From CAZBBC01 sp964489835 (lineage in GTDB: Bacteria > Calditrichota > Calditrichia > JAJRVZ01): 7,521 bases of DNA. The position numbers and the translations under genes are program-made. The stretch spans positions 1 through 7,521 of the forward strand of contig CAZBBC010000194.1 of NCBI GenBank assembly GCA_964489835.1, read 5' to 3'. The number at the start of each line of letters is the position of its first letter. The first letter of the stretch is position 1. Below the pieces are notes generated by a model. It had not been told where the DNA came from and made no database searches. It saw nothing but the letters and a program-made list of their open reading frames with translations. This document shows, piece by piece, positions 1 to 5,482 of this stretch.

Positions 1-201
1 GTGCGCTAGTGTTTCTGGGTGTCGCCGCAATTGAGACAAGGCAAGTGCAGAGTTTGTGTCAGACAATCTACAATTATAACCAAACCCGAATTCTGTACTT
101 GCCCTCCCCCTCCCCTGATCTACTAATTTTGACATTTAACGATGTCCCTTCCTAAATCGAATCTCACTATATTTCTTTTAAACATTATTTATAGGTTACG
201 A
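1..201. other. left edge, no convincing gene
   Basis: The stretch downstream of the transporter stop has no recognisable gene. Two open frames run through the edge. On the minus strand an ATG at 135-133, with a GGAAGG 11 bases upstream, opens 45 codons that continue off the window (begins MSKLVDQGRG). On the plus strand a frame open from base 3 ends at a TAA at 153-155 (contains IETRQVQSLCQTIYNYNQTR). At most one can be real and neither resembles a family I know. The first ~120 bases look GC-richer than the rest, so a gene end or start is possible. I see no hairpin plus T-run terminator for the operon ending at 202. Confidence 0.3.
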
Positions 202-1476
202 TTATTTAATATCAAGCCATTTAGGTCTGAGCAATGTAAAAACGATGATCAGAGCGAAGGTTGCCAGCCCGGCCAGGAATAGGAATACCGGCGTGAAATC
301 CAATGTTTCGTTTGTTATAATTCCTACCCGTTTAATAACATAAGTAGTAAAGATCATTTCAGTAAATCCAACCCAAGCAGCGATTGTTCCAACTTGTTTT
401 GGCATGACATCTTGTTTAAAAGCGTGCTGATTACCCAAAAACACACCGATGCCAAATGTAAATAAACAGAAAATAAATACTTTCAATCCAACCGAACTTA
501 TCAGGGGAAGTAATGATACAGTAATCATGAAAATGTATCCACCGGTAATGACAACTTTTCTTGAATTTAAAACCTTCATTCCGCGCTTTGCCAGCCACAA
601 CACAATCGCACCACCTATCCATAAGCCGGCGTCTTGCATCAGGTAAATAATCATCAAATAATTCCCAAGGCGCTGGTCATAGGTAACATCGAGTGATTTT
701 TCCAAGAAAAAGGGTAACCATTGAGTACAAAAGTAAAGCGAGGGAATAATTCCAATACCGATGAGTGCAACTCCCCAGAAAGCGGGTGAACGTAAGATCT
801 CTGTAATGTTTTTTAGACTAAGTGTATCACCGGATTTTTTACTTGTTTCAGAAACTGAGACCCATCTTTCGGCACGTTTTTCAGGTTTTCGAAATATCAG
901 CAGCCACGGCAATAACCAAACGAATCCAATCGCACCTGCTAATATAAAGCTGTATCTCCATGTGTAATAACTTGCAAAATAAATCACAATTTTAGGAGCA
1001 AGTAAAGTAGCAAGAAATGCACCGCTGCTAAAAATACCGGAGGCGAGACTTCTTTCCTTTGCTGGAAAAATTCTGGCGATAATCATCAAGCATATGGGAA
1101 AATTAACAGATTCCCATATACCAAGCAGGTATCGCATCCATAAAAGAGTCGTATAGGTTTTTGCCAGTCCGGAAAAAATTGTTGTTAAAGACCAACCGAT
1201 GACCATTATCGGGAAAAAAATACGGATATTTTTTATTCGGTCGATAATTATGCCGACAAAAAGATGAGAAATAGCATAGGTTAGAAGAAATGCTGATAGT
1301 AAATCACCAACTTGAATATTATCGAGTCCAAACTCGTTGCTTATGGGACTCATTGCTGCGCCCAAAGTTTGCCGGTCAAAATAATTAAGAAAAGTAGCAA
1401 AAAACAATGTAGCAAGAACAAACCAGCGCCAGTTTCGCTCGTACCAGTTTTTTGGGAGCGATGCCATTGTGTTCAT
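202..1476 (-). CDS. MFS transporter, ACS family (ExuT-like hexuronate/sugar-acid permease)
   Basis: This is an inner-membrane proton-coupled importer of the major facilitator superfamily, 424 residues, the usual length for the anion:cation symporter family. Seen in the sequence: about 12 hydrophobic segments; NYFDRQTLGAAMSPI after the first helix (residues 31-45), the hallmark of ExuT-type hexuronate permeases; a motif-A-like GIIIDR at 75-80; MRYLLGIWESVNFP at 114-127, equivalent to the family's RFLLGL-E--NFP; a charged central loop at about 196-225; and QDVMPKQVGTIAAWVG at 355-370 in the second half. The ATG at 1476 is preceded by AAAGAGA at a suitable distance. A second ATG three codons in is possible. 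It lies 28 bases after the stop of the upstream GntR regulator on the same strand, so co-transcription with the regulator and transaldolase is likely. Family assignment is strong; the substrate (glucuronate, galacturonate or another sugar acid) is inferred from family and context only. Confidence 0.9.
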   Translation of the reverse strand: MNTMASLPKNWYERNWRWFVLATLFFATFLNYFDRQTLGAAMSPISNEFGLDNIQVGDLLSAFLLTYAISHLFVGIIIDRIKNIRIFFPIMVIGWSLTTIFSGLAKTYTTLLWMRYLLGIWESVNFPICLMIIARIFPAKERSLASGIFSSGAFLATLLAPKIVIYFASYYTWRYSFILAGAIGFVWLLPWLLIFRKPEKRAERWVSVSETSKKSGDTLSLKNITEILRSPAFWGVALIGIGIIPSLYFCTQWLPFFLEKSLDVTYDQRLGNYLMIIYLMQDAGLWIGGAIVLWLAKRGMKVLNSRKVVITGGYIFMITVSLLPLISSVGLKVFIFCLFTFGIGVFLGNQHAFKQDVMPKQVGTIAAWVGFTEMIFTTYVIKRVGIITNETLDFTPVFLFLAGLATFALIIVFTLLRPKWLDIK

Positions 1477-1504
1477 TGATTTTCTCTTTACATGAAATTT
1501 CTGA

Positions 1505-1917
1505 TCACACCAGCGGATAATTAAATATTTTCAGAATTTGTGTGAGAACTTTTCGTAAATTACTTAAATGTTTTATCATCGCTTCTTCTGCGGCTTTCGG
1601 GTCCCTGTTCAAGATGGCTTCCACAAACTGCTTGTGTTCTTCAACAGATTTNNNNNNNNNNNNNNNNNNNNNNNNNNNNNNNNNNNNNNNNNNNNNNNNN
1701 NNNNNNNNNNNNNNNNNNNNNNNNNNNNNNNNNNNNNNNNNNNNNNNNNNNCCTGCTCCAAGATTTTTATCGCTTCCCGCACAGGCGTCCTGCCAATTTT
1801 CAATCGTTCAGAGAGTCCCATCTCGGTAATTATCTGCTCGGGCTTGATTTTCGATGATAATATCAGGCTTTGGATTGTGTCATGGGCTTCTTTCACACCA
1901 TTGCGTTTGGATATCAC
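1505..1917 (-). CDS. GntR-family (FCD) regulator, copy 1, interrupted by assembly gap
   Basis: Only the two ends of this gene are present. The 5' part (1917-1752, 55 codons, GTG start) encodes a GntR winged-helix domain with recognition region ERLKIGRTPVREAIKILE. The 3' part (1651-1505) encodes KSVEEHKQFVEAILNRDP and ends FNYPLV with a TGA at 1507-1505; it carries the last two FCD metal-ligand histidines. Between them lie exactly 100 Ns, a standard placeholder. The intact paralogue at 3712-4407 has 374 bases at the equivalent place. If the true gap is 374 (plus or minus a multiple of 3), this gene is intact at about 228 residues. The 38 residues before the gap are identical to copy 2, while the C-terminal 48 differ at 11 positions. 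It sits between the transaldolase and transporter genes and is probably the local repressor. The GTG start overlaps a short upstream ORF as GTGA. Confidence 0.85.
1652..1751. other. assembly gap (100 N)
   Basis: A run of exactly 100 Ns inside regulator copy 1. Its flanks match the intact copy at 3858 and 4233, which are 374 bases apart, so the N count is a placeholder and not a measured length. The gap falls where the two copies are most alike, as expected if the assembler could not resolve the duplicated core. Confidence 0.97.
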
Positions 1918-1940
1918 AGCACAATCTCTCGTTTAATCAT
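1914..1940 (-). CDS. 8-codon leader ORF before regulator copy 1
   Basis: ATG at 1940 opens MIKREIVL and stops at the TGA at 1916-1914, which overlaps the regulator GTG as GTGA. A purine-rich GGGGAG lies about 6 bases before this ATG, a better ribosome site than the GAGAGA in front of the regulator's GTG. The equivalent ORF in copy 2 (4430-4404, MNKLEIAL) keeps length, frame, Shine-Dalgarno and 4-base overlap despite four substitutions. The layout suggests translational coupling of a leader peptide to the regulator. It may also be a chance ORF, since only two paralogues are compared. Confidence 0.4.
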   Translation of the reverse strand: MIKREIVL

Positions 1941-2005
1941 TCTAACTCCCCTTACACTAAGAATTGTGACTTTTTTCAACATAACAATTTACATTTCCTC
2001 ATCAT

Positions 2006-3058
2006 CTATGCTAATTGCCGTCTTCTTTTCTTTACAAGATCCAACACATTTTTCCAGGCGGATATAAATGAATCTCTAAAAAGCACTACCGGGCCGTAAC
2101 CTTCATATTCATTCACTTCTAGCCCGTTTTCCATATAGGCCTGTTTAAAACCCGGGACTTTTTCAAGCAGTTCGTCCAGAACGCTGTCCTGCACCGGATT
2201 AAAGAGCCGGGATACGACAGGTTGATCCAGTTCCAGCAGTTTATCCACATGGCCACTCCAATTCATAGTTATACAGACGTCGCCGCCAACCATTTCAGTA
2301 AAATGCTGCAAACCCCGCGCACCACCGCCAATAAATCCAAGTCGATAACCACGATCGTGTACTAATTTATAAACCTTTTTTGCGATGATCATACCAGCCT
2401 GGTAAAGTATATCGGAACTAATAGCAATATTCCGTTCTTTGATATACTTTTGCAACCATTCATCATAAATTCCGGTAATAAGGGAAAAATACATAATCGG
2501 CGTTTTTTTTGTTTTGGCAGTAATTTTATCATACATTTCACAAACATCAACCATTTGGCTCACACTCATAACCTCGGTGGCATTTAATGGCGTGTTTTCG
2601 TTAATGAGAAGGTTCATCGCGATTAAGCCCGCGTCTGTGGCGGGAATCTTTATCATCATATTTGGGCTTATGGCTCTGTTTTTTCGAGCTTCATCAATTA
2701 TCACATGTGGGTCTTCTTCGTGAATGGGATCTCCCTGAATACTAACGTAACCATGTTCCCCATTTGTTCTTTCATAAACTTGCATAAAAATTTCCGCAAT
2801 GCCGGTCACCAACTTTCTTTGAAGAATGCAGACTACATCATTATCATTATCGGTTTCTTTAATTGTTTCATCTAAAACCTTCATTGCATAGTCTTTTTCT
2901 TCCGGATGAATGAGCATTTTCCAGGTATAAGATGGATTCTGCGTGCAGCCCATTGCACCCGCTTTAATCGCCATTTCAGCTTCTTTTTGAGTTACATTAT
3001 TAATCCACATTTTGGTGGGTGTCAATTCGGCAACTCGAAAAAAATAGCCCTTTTTCAT
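2006..3058 (-). CDS. transaldolase-family protein (TAL/FSA fold)
   Basis: A cytoplasmic class I aldolase-type TIM barrel, 350 residues, longer than E. coli TalB (317) and the short FSA enzymes (about 220). Family landmarks in order: MGCTQNPSYTW at 36-46, equivalent to the V-T-T-N-P-S strand; SPNMMIKIPATDAG at 131-144, where K137 is the expected Schiff-base lysine; LNATEVMSVSQ at 158-168, with T161 matching the catalytic-site threonine; and MYFSLITGIYDEW at 189-201, with S192 matching the phosphate-site serine. Two positions are unusual. The first strand reads KMWINN (16-21), giving Asn20 where TalB/FSA have the catalytic Asp. YVSIQGDP puts Gln108 where classical transaldolases have Glu and FSA has Gln. 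The start is secure: GAAGGAGA lies just upstream of the ATG. It is the first gene of an operon with a GntR/FCD regulator and a sugar-acid transporter. That supports a role in C3 transfer or cleavage of a sugar-acid-derived ketose phosphate; the exact reaction is not determinable here. Confidence 0.88.
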   Translation of the reverse strand: MKKGYFFRVAELTPTKMWINNVTQKEAEMAIKAGAMGCTQNPSYTWKMLIHPEEKDYAMKVLDETIKETDNDNDVVCILQRKLVTGIAEIFMQVYERTNGEHGYVSIQGDPIHEEDPHVIIDEARKNRAISPNMMIKIPATDAGLIAMNLLINENTPLNATEVMSVSQMVDVCEMYDKITAKTKKTPIMYFSLITGIYDEWLQKYIKERNIAISSDILYQAGMIIAKKVYKLVHDRGYRLGFIGGGARGLQHFTEMVGGDVCITMNWSGHVDKLLELDQPVVSRLFNPVQDSVLDELLEKVPGFKQAYMENGLEVNEYEGYGPVVLFRDSFISAWKNVLDLVKKRRRQLA

Positions 3059-3207
3059 TTTAAATCTCCTTCATTCAGCCGATCAACATATTCTGAAATG
3101 CAAGAATGTATATTTATCATGACTTTCCACAAATGGTCTTCTACTGTTTTTATTGAAATACCAGAACGCTCAGCATGGGAATATTTTAATGTATTCACTA
3201 TCAGATT
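3055..3207 (-). pseudogene. relic resembling the C-terminal HTH (region 4) of a sigma-70/ECF factor
   Basis: Immediately upstream of the transaldolase, the frame ending in the TGA that overlaps its ATG (ATGA, 3058-3055) reads LKYSHAERSGISIKTVEDHL and continues WKVMINIHSCISEY. This resembles the end of ECF sigma factors (pattern LxYxEIAExLGISxKTVExH followed by a basic helix), with one residue missing in the YSHAE stretch. There is no region 2, and the open frame upstream runs through the promoter and operator, so no complete sigma gene is here. It is either a decayed gene end that now forms the transaldolase mRNA leader, or a short translated ORF (a GTG at about 3198 would give 47-48 residues) coupled to the transaldolase. 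The similarity is by eye only and could also fit a LuxR-like helix-turn-helix. Confidence 0.4.
3065..3072 (-). promoter_or_regulatory. ribosome binding site of the transaldolase gene
   Basis: GAAGGAGA on the minus strand, 6 bases before the ATG at 3058. It is a near-perfect anti-16S match and the strongest in the window. It fixes the transaldolase start and lies inside the overlapping sigma-like frame. Confidence 0.85.
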
Positions 3208-3209
3208 AT

Positions 3210-3221
3210 ATTGTATACAAT
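3210..3221. promoter_or_regulatory. candidate GntR/FCD operator, ATTGTATACAAT
   Basis: A perfect 12-base palindrome lying 10-12 bases downstream of the predicted -10 box, covering the expected start of transcription. Its GTATAC core is shared with hexuronate repressor sites of the ExuR/UxuR type (TTGGTATACCAA), which belong to the same FCD subfamily as the two regulators here. Position and symmetry suggest a repressor site for the transaldolase-regulator-transporter operon. I found no second copy in other non-coding parts of the window. Binding is inferred. Confidence 0.6.
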
Positions 3222-3231
3222 GAATGGCATT

Positions 3232-3261
3232 AATATATATAAACGAAAGCATAATTGTCAA
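3232..3261 (-). promoter_or_regulatory. sigma70-like promoter of the transaldolase operon
   Basis: On the minus strand TTGACA (3261-3256) is a perfect -35 box. It is followed by TATATA (3239-3234, spacer 16) or TATATT (3237-3232, spacer 18). The palindrome at 3210-3221 follows directly. Transcription would start near 3222-3227, leaving a leader of about 165 bases before the transaldolase ATG. Confidence 0.65.
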
Positions 3262-3264
3262 CAA

Positions 3265-3711
3265 TTTTTTAAAGATTTTTCAATATTTCGGATACTAAAA
3301 TATTTCATATTTTATTCGGATCATCTTTCCTTCGTATCCATGCCACTCCTAAATAACCGGATTGCCGCTTCGAGTCCGGCCTTTTTCATATTCTAGTCCA
3401 CGGCAAGAGCCATTGATCAAGGGATCAAAGCGAAACAAAAAACCCTGTTCCTAGAACATTTCCGCCTGTCAGTTTTAAAGAAGAAATTATAAAAACGATC
3501 CGTAAAAAATATTGTCGTCGAGTTGTTGAATTGAGGGAATTCTTGCAGAAAAATAAAAGATCCAAAGCAACAGCATATAGTTTTTATGAAGAGATCCCCA
3601 ACGGGTATCCGGAATCTCGTATAATCAACCCTTAGAAAATGAAAATAGTATTACACTCTGTATCGAGGATTATCGCCAAGAGATTCATGAAACTTCGTTA
3701 AGTCACTGCTG
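3265..3711. other. gene-poor spacer with an unrecognised broken frame
   Basis: No intact gene. On the plus strand a 72-codon open frame without a start codon runs 3417-3635 (contains RRVVELREFLQKNKRSKATA then SFYEEIPNGYPESR). A second frame, 3623-3727, continues with NQPLENENSITLCIEDYRQE, as if one frameshift had split a single product. I do not recognise it. On the minus strand at about 3390-3325 a 22-codon ORF reads MKKAGLEAAIRLFRSGMDTK, loosely like the tail of Rpn/PD-(D/E)XK transposase-type proteins, but it is too short to call. The stretch separates the two copies of the regulator locus. Confidence 0.4.
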
Positions 3712-4407
3712 TTACATCGAGGGATAGTGAAACATTTCCAGGATTTGCACCAGGACTTTACGCAGGTTAGATAAATGCTCTCTCATCGCTTCTTTTGCGC
3801 CTATCGGGTCCCTGTTCAAGATGGCTTCCACAAACTGCTTGTGTTCTTCAACAGATTTCTCAATACGTCCTTCCATAGCCATAAGGCCTACTCTTAAGCG
3901 ATGCCATTGTTTGTTGAGATTGAGTATAAAATTTTCCGCCCTCTTATTACCTGCCATCTTGAAAATTAATTGGTGAAGCTCCTCATCTTTTTTAACCCAT
4001 TTTTCAAACCAGAGTTTTTCAGAGTCTTCATCATCCGTTCGGGTAGAGATGAGATTTAGCATATCGTTAAATATTTTTTCCAGATGTCTAAAATCTTTCT
4101 CTATTCCTCGCTCTGCCGCCCAGGCACAAATAGCACTTTCGAGAACAATTTTAATATCAAAAATTTCTTGTGCTTCTTTAACTGTCAGTAGATATACGCG
4201 TTTGCGGCGGTTCTCTCTGACAATCAAGCCTTCCTGCTCCAAGATTTTTATCGCTTCCCGCACAGGCGTCCTGCCAATTTTCAATCGCTCGGAGAGTCCC
4301 ATTTCGGTAATTATCTGCTCGGGCTTGATTTTTGATGATAATATCAAACCTTGAATGGCATCATAGGCTTCTTTTACGCTATTTCCGTTCTTACGTTTGG
4401 ATGTCAT
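3712..4407 (-). CDS. GntR-family (FCD) transcriptional regulator, copy 2
   Basis: A complete 231-residue metabolite-responsive regulator of the FadR/FCD subfamily, typical length. The N-terminal winged helix spans about 10-75, with recognition region ERLKIGRTPVREAIKILEQ (40-58) and wing VRENRRKRVYLLTV (63-76). The all-helical FCD effector domain spans about 80-222 with the classic metal-ligand set D141, H145 (DEELHQLIFKMAGN), H189 (VEEHKQFV) and H211 (MREHLSNL). The ATG at 4407 overlaps the stop of an 8-codon leader ORF (ATGA). It is a paralogue of the gapped gene at 1505-1917. The readable DNA-binding part is identical from LILSSKIKPEQ to KILEQ, so both probably bind the same operator. Upstream is only a fragment of a transaldolase gene, and the gene is not followed by a transporter, so this copy is orphaned. 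Repression of the neighbouring sugar-acid operon is the likely role; the ligand is unknown. Confidence 0.92.
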   Translation of the reverse strand: MTSKRKNGNSVKEAYDAIQGLILSSKIKPEQIITEMGLSERLKIGRTPVREAIKILEQEGLIVRENRRKRVYLLTVKEAQEIFDIKIVLESAICAWAAERGIEKDFRHLEKIFNDMLNLISTRTDDEDSEKLWFEKWVKKDEELHQLIFKMAGNKRAENFILNLNKQWHRLRVGLMAMEGRIEKSVEEHKQFVEAILNRDPIGAKEAMREHLSNLRKVLVQILEMFHYPSM

Positions 4408-4430
4408 AGCGCAATCTCTAGTTTATTCAT
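4404..4430 (-). CDS. 8-codon leader ORF before regulator copy 2
   Basis: ATG at 4430 encodes MNKLEIAL and ends in a TGA that overlaps the regulator ATG as ATGA. AGGGGG stands just upstream in Shine-Dalgarno position. It is the counterpart of 1940-1914. Half the residues differ, but length, frame and stop overlap are retained, which argues for translational coupling more than for a selected peptide sequence. Confidence 0.4.
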   Translation of the reverse strand: MNKLEIAL

Positions 4431-4504
4431 TCTAACCCCCTTTGAAATAAGAATTGTGACTTTATTCAACAAAACAATTTATGTTTCCTCATTATCTATG
4501 CTAA

Positions 4505-4612
4505 TTACTTTCTTCTTTTCTTTACAAGAATCAACACATTTTTACGGTCAGATTCAAAAGAATTTATAAAAAACACCACCGGGCCGTAATCTTCATATTC
4601 ATCTTCAACGTT
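4505..4612 (-). pseudogene. 3' remnant of a second transaldolase gene
   Basis: The minus-strand frame ending at the TAA at 4507-4505 reads EYEDYGPVVFFINSFESDRK then NVLILVKKRRK. It matches the C-terminus of the complete transaldolase (EYEGYGPVVLFRDSFISAWK then NVLDLVKKRRRQLA). The last four codons are cut by a CAA-to-TAA change. Homology stops near 4612 and an in-frame stop lies shortly upstream, so about 90% of the gene is missing. The spacer to the regulator is also homologous to 1918-2005. This shows that a transaldolase-regulator block, not just the regulator, was duplicated. Confidence 0.85.
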
Positions 4613-4629
4613 TGGAATATTCCATAACG

Positions 4630-4887
4630 TTAATCCCGTACATTATTAAGCCACCTAACGATTAAATCAGCCATTGGAATAGCATCAGGTAGTACTGATT
4701 CAATGAACTTTACTTTGAATACTGTGCCATGAGGAAGACTAATTGAATATTCAAGGCTGTCTGATTTATCTGCCCAATTTATTAAATCGTTCGATACAAG
4801 TAAACCATATTTCCTTAATCGATATTCATCAAAGTATAAATACCATGAGTCGTGAAAATTTATCCTTAAATACTGAAAGAGAATCAT
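4630..4887 (-). pseudogene. 3' fragment of a GH43-like glycosidase gene
   Basis: 85 codons whose middle reads SWYLYFDEYRLRKYGLLVSN then DLINW, and later PHGTVFKV. This is the pattern at the end of GH43-type five-bladed propeller glycosidases (WYLYFDxY...YG...S.DL..W, then HGTVF.V), such as arabinosidase/xylosidase-like proteins. Such proteins usually exceed 300 residues. Everything upstream of this last part, including the catalytic acids, is missing, and an in-frame stop lies just before the ATG at 4887. The tail after HGTVFKV (KFIESVLPDAIPMADLIVRW and on) is unfamiliar and may be read-through into unrelated DNA. It lies on the same strand and directly before the transaldolase remnant, which suggests a former polysaccharide or oligosaccharide utilisation locus. 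Confidence 0.6.
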
Positions 4888-4920
4888 ATGTTTTAATCAA
4901 TCCCTATATAAATAGATATA

Positions 4921-5199
4921 TTGAATGAGGTGGTCGCAAAATGCGACCACCTTAATCAGTTAAAGTATTTCAAATCACTACCATTTGCATTTTCCGAGCA
5001 CGGTGTGCTGATGACGGCAAGTGTGTTAAACACATCACAGGCTGTTGAAGTGAGTGTTTTTATTATTCGCGCTTTTATCAAACTTCGCCAGGCAATTTCA
5101 GAATATAAGGAATTGGCCAGTAAAAAAGCGTAAATCGAGCGTCAGTTAACGGAACATTTTGAACAATTGATCCAAATTCTCAAGGCAATGAAAAAATAA
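4921..5199 (+). pseudogene. ORF6N-domain gene, 5'-truncated and with an internal stop
   Basis: The frame starts abruptly at EVVAKCDHLNQLKYFKSLPF and continues AFSEHGVLMTASVLNTSQAV then EVSVFIIRAFIKLRQAISEY. This is the second half of the ORF6N domain (PF10543), a DNA-binding module of phage antirepressor and KilA-N-type proteins, whose full form begins about 80 residues earlier. A TAA at 5131-5133 ends the long frame. The same frame then continues IERQLTEHFEQLIQILKAMK to a second stop at 5197-5199, which fits the coiled C-terminus normal for the family. One point mutation (probably GAA to TAA) would explain the break. The TTG at 4921 has no Shine-Dalgarno site. It is a phage- or mobile-derived gene now dead by truncation and nonsense mutation. 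Confidence 0.8.
4928..4952. repeat. perfect 11-bp hairpin at the junction of two truncated genes
   Basis: AGGTGGTCGCA, a three-base AAA loop, then TGCGACCACCT: a GC-rich perfect inverted repeat in otherwise AT-rich DNA. It lies within the first readable codons of the ORF6N fragment (VVAKCDHL), a segment conserved in the family, so codon constraint alone may create the symmetry. It also sits a few bases from the point where the two 5'-truncated genes meet. Confidence 0.75.
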
Positions 5200-5482
5200 G
5201 TCCTTTAAAGATATTGATGAGTGTTTATTCAATTTAATATAAAGCAAAACTACCAAATTTTAAATTGTCCAATTAATCCTTGATAAATATCTCGCTTTTT
5301 TTTACAATATATCATCTCAGAACAATTGAAACCGACTATCACTACGATGACTGGTTTTGCATTGTATGGAACCCCCTCCTCCTATGGAAATTTGTTTTTT
5401 CCTGAAAATGCAATATTATTAAAACAAATCGTACCCCATTTTTCCCTATTGATAAGTGAATAACATAACGAGGAAATTTACC
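5200..5482 (+). promoter_or_regulatory. intergenic region with sigma70-like promoter (5280-5308)
   Basis: TTGATA at 5280-5285, 17 bases, then TACAAT at 5303-5308 form a good sigma70-like promoter for the secreted protein gene, with a leader of about 165 bases. A weaker alternative nearer the gene is TTGTTT at 5392 with TATTAT near 5413. The Shine-Dalgarno GAGGA at 5470-5474 sits 8 bases before the ATG at 5483. The rest is AT-rich without visible structure. Confidence 0.5.

Noticed and set aside
1542..1936. Plus-strand ORFs across the gapped regulator
   Set aside because: They run through the Ns and mirror the minus-strand regulator; none resembles a protein family.
2514..3223. Plus-strand ORFs opposite the transaldolase (2514-2723, 2906-3223)
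   Set aside because: They are antisense to a clearly conserved enzyme and show no family features.
4049..4569. Plus-strand ORFs opposite regulator copy 2 and its upstream region
   Set aside because: They are antisense shadows of the regulator and transaldolase remnant, without ribosome sites.
5456..5482. GTG at 5456 as the start of the secreted protein
   Set aside because: It would put nine polar residues before the signal peptide and has no Shine-Dalgarno site; the ATG at 5483 has GAGGA 8 bases upstream.
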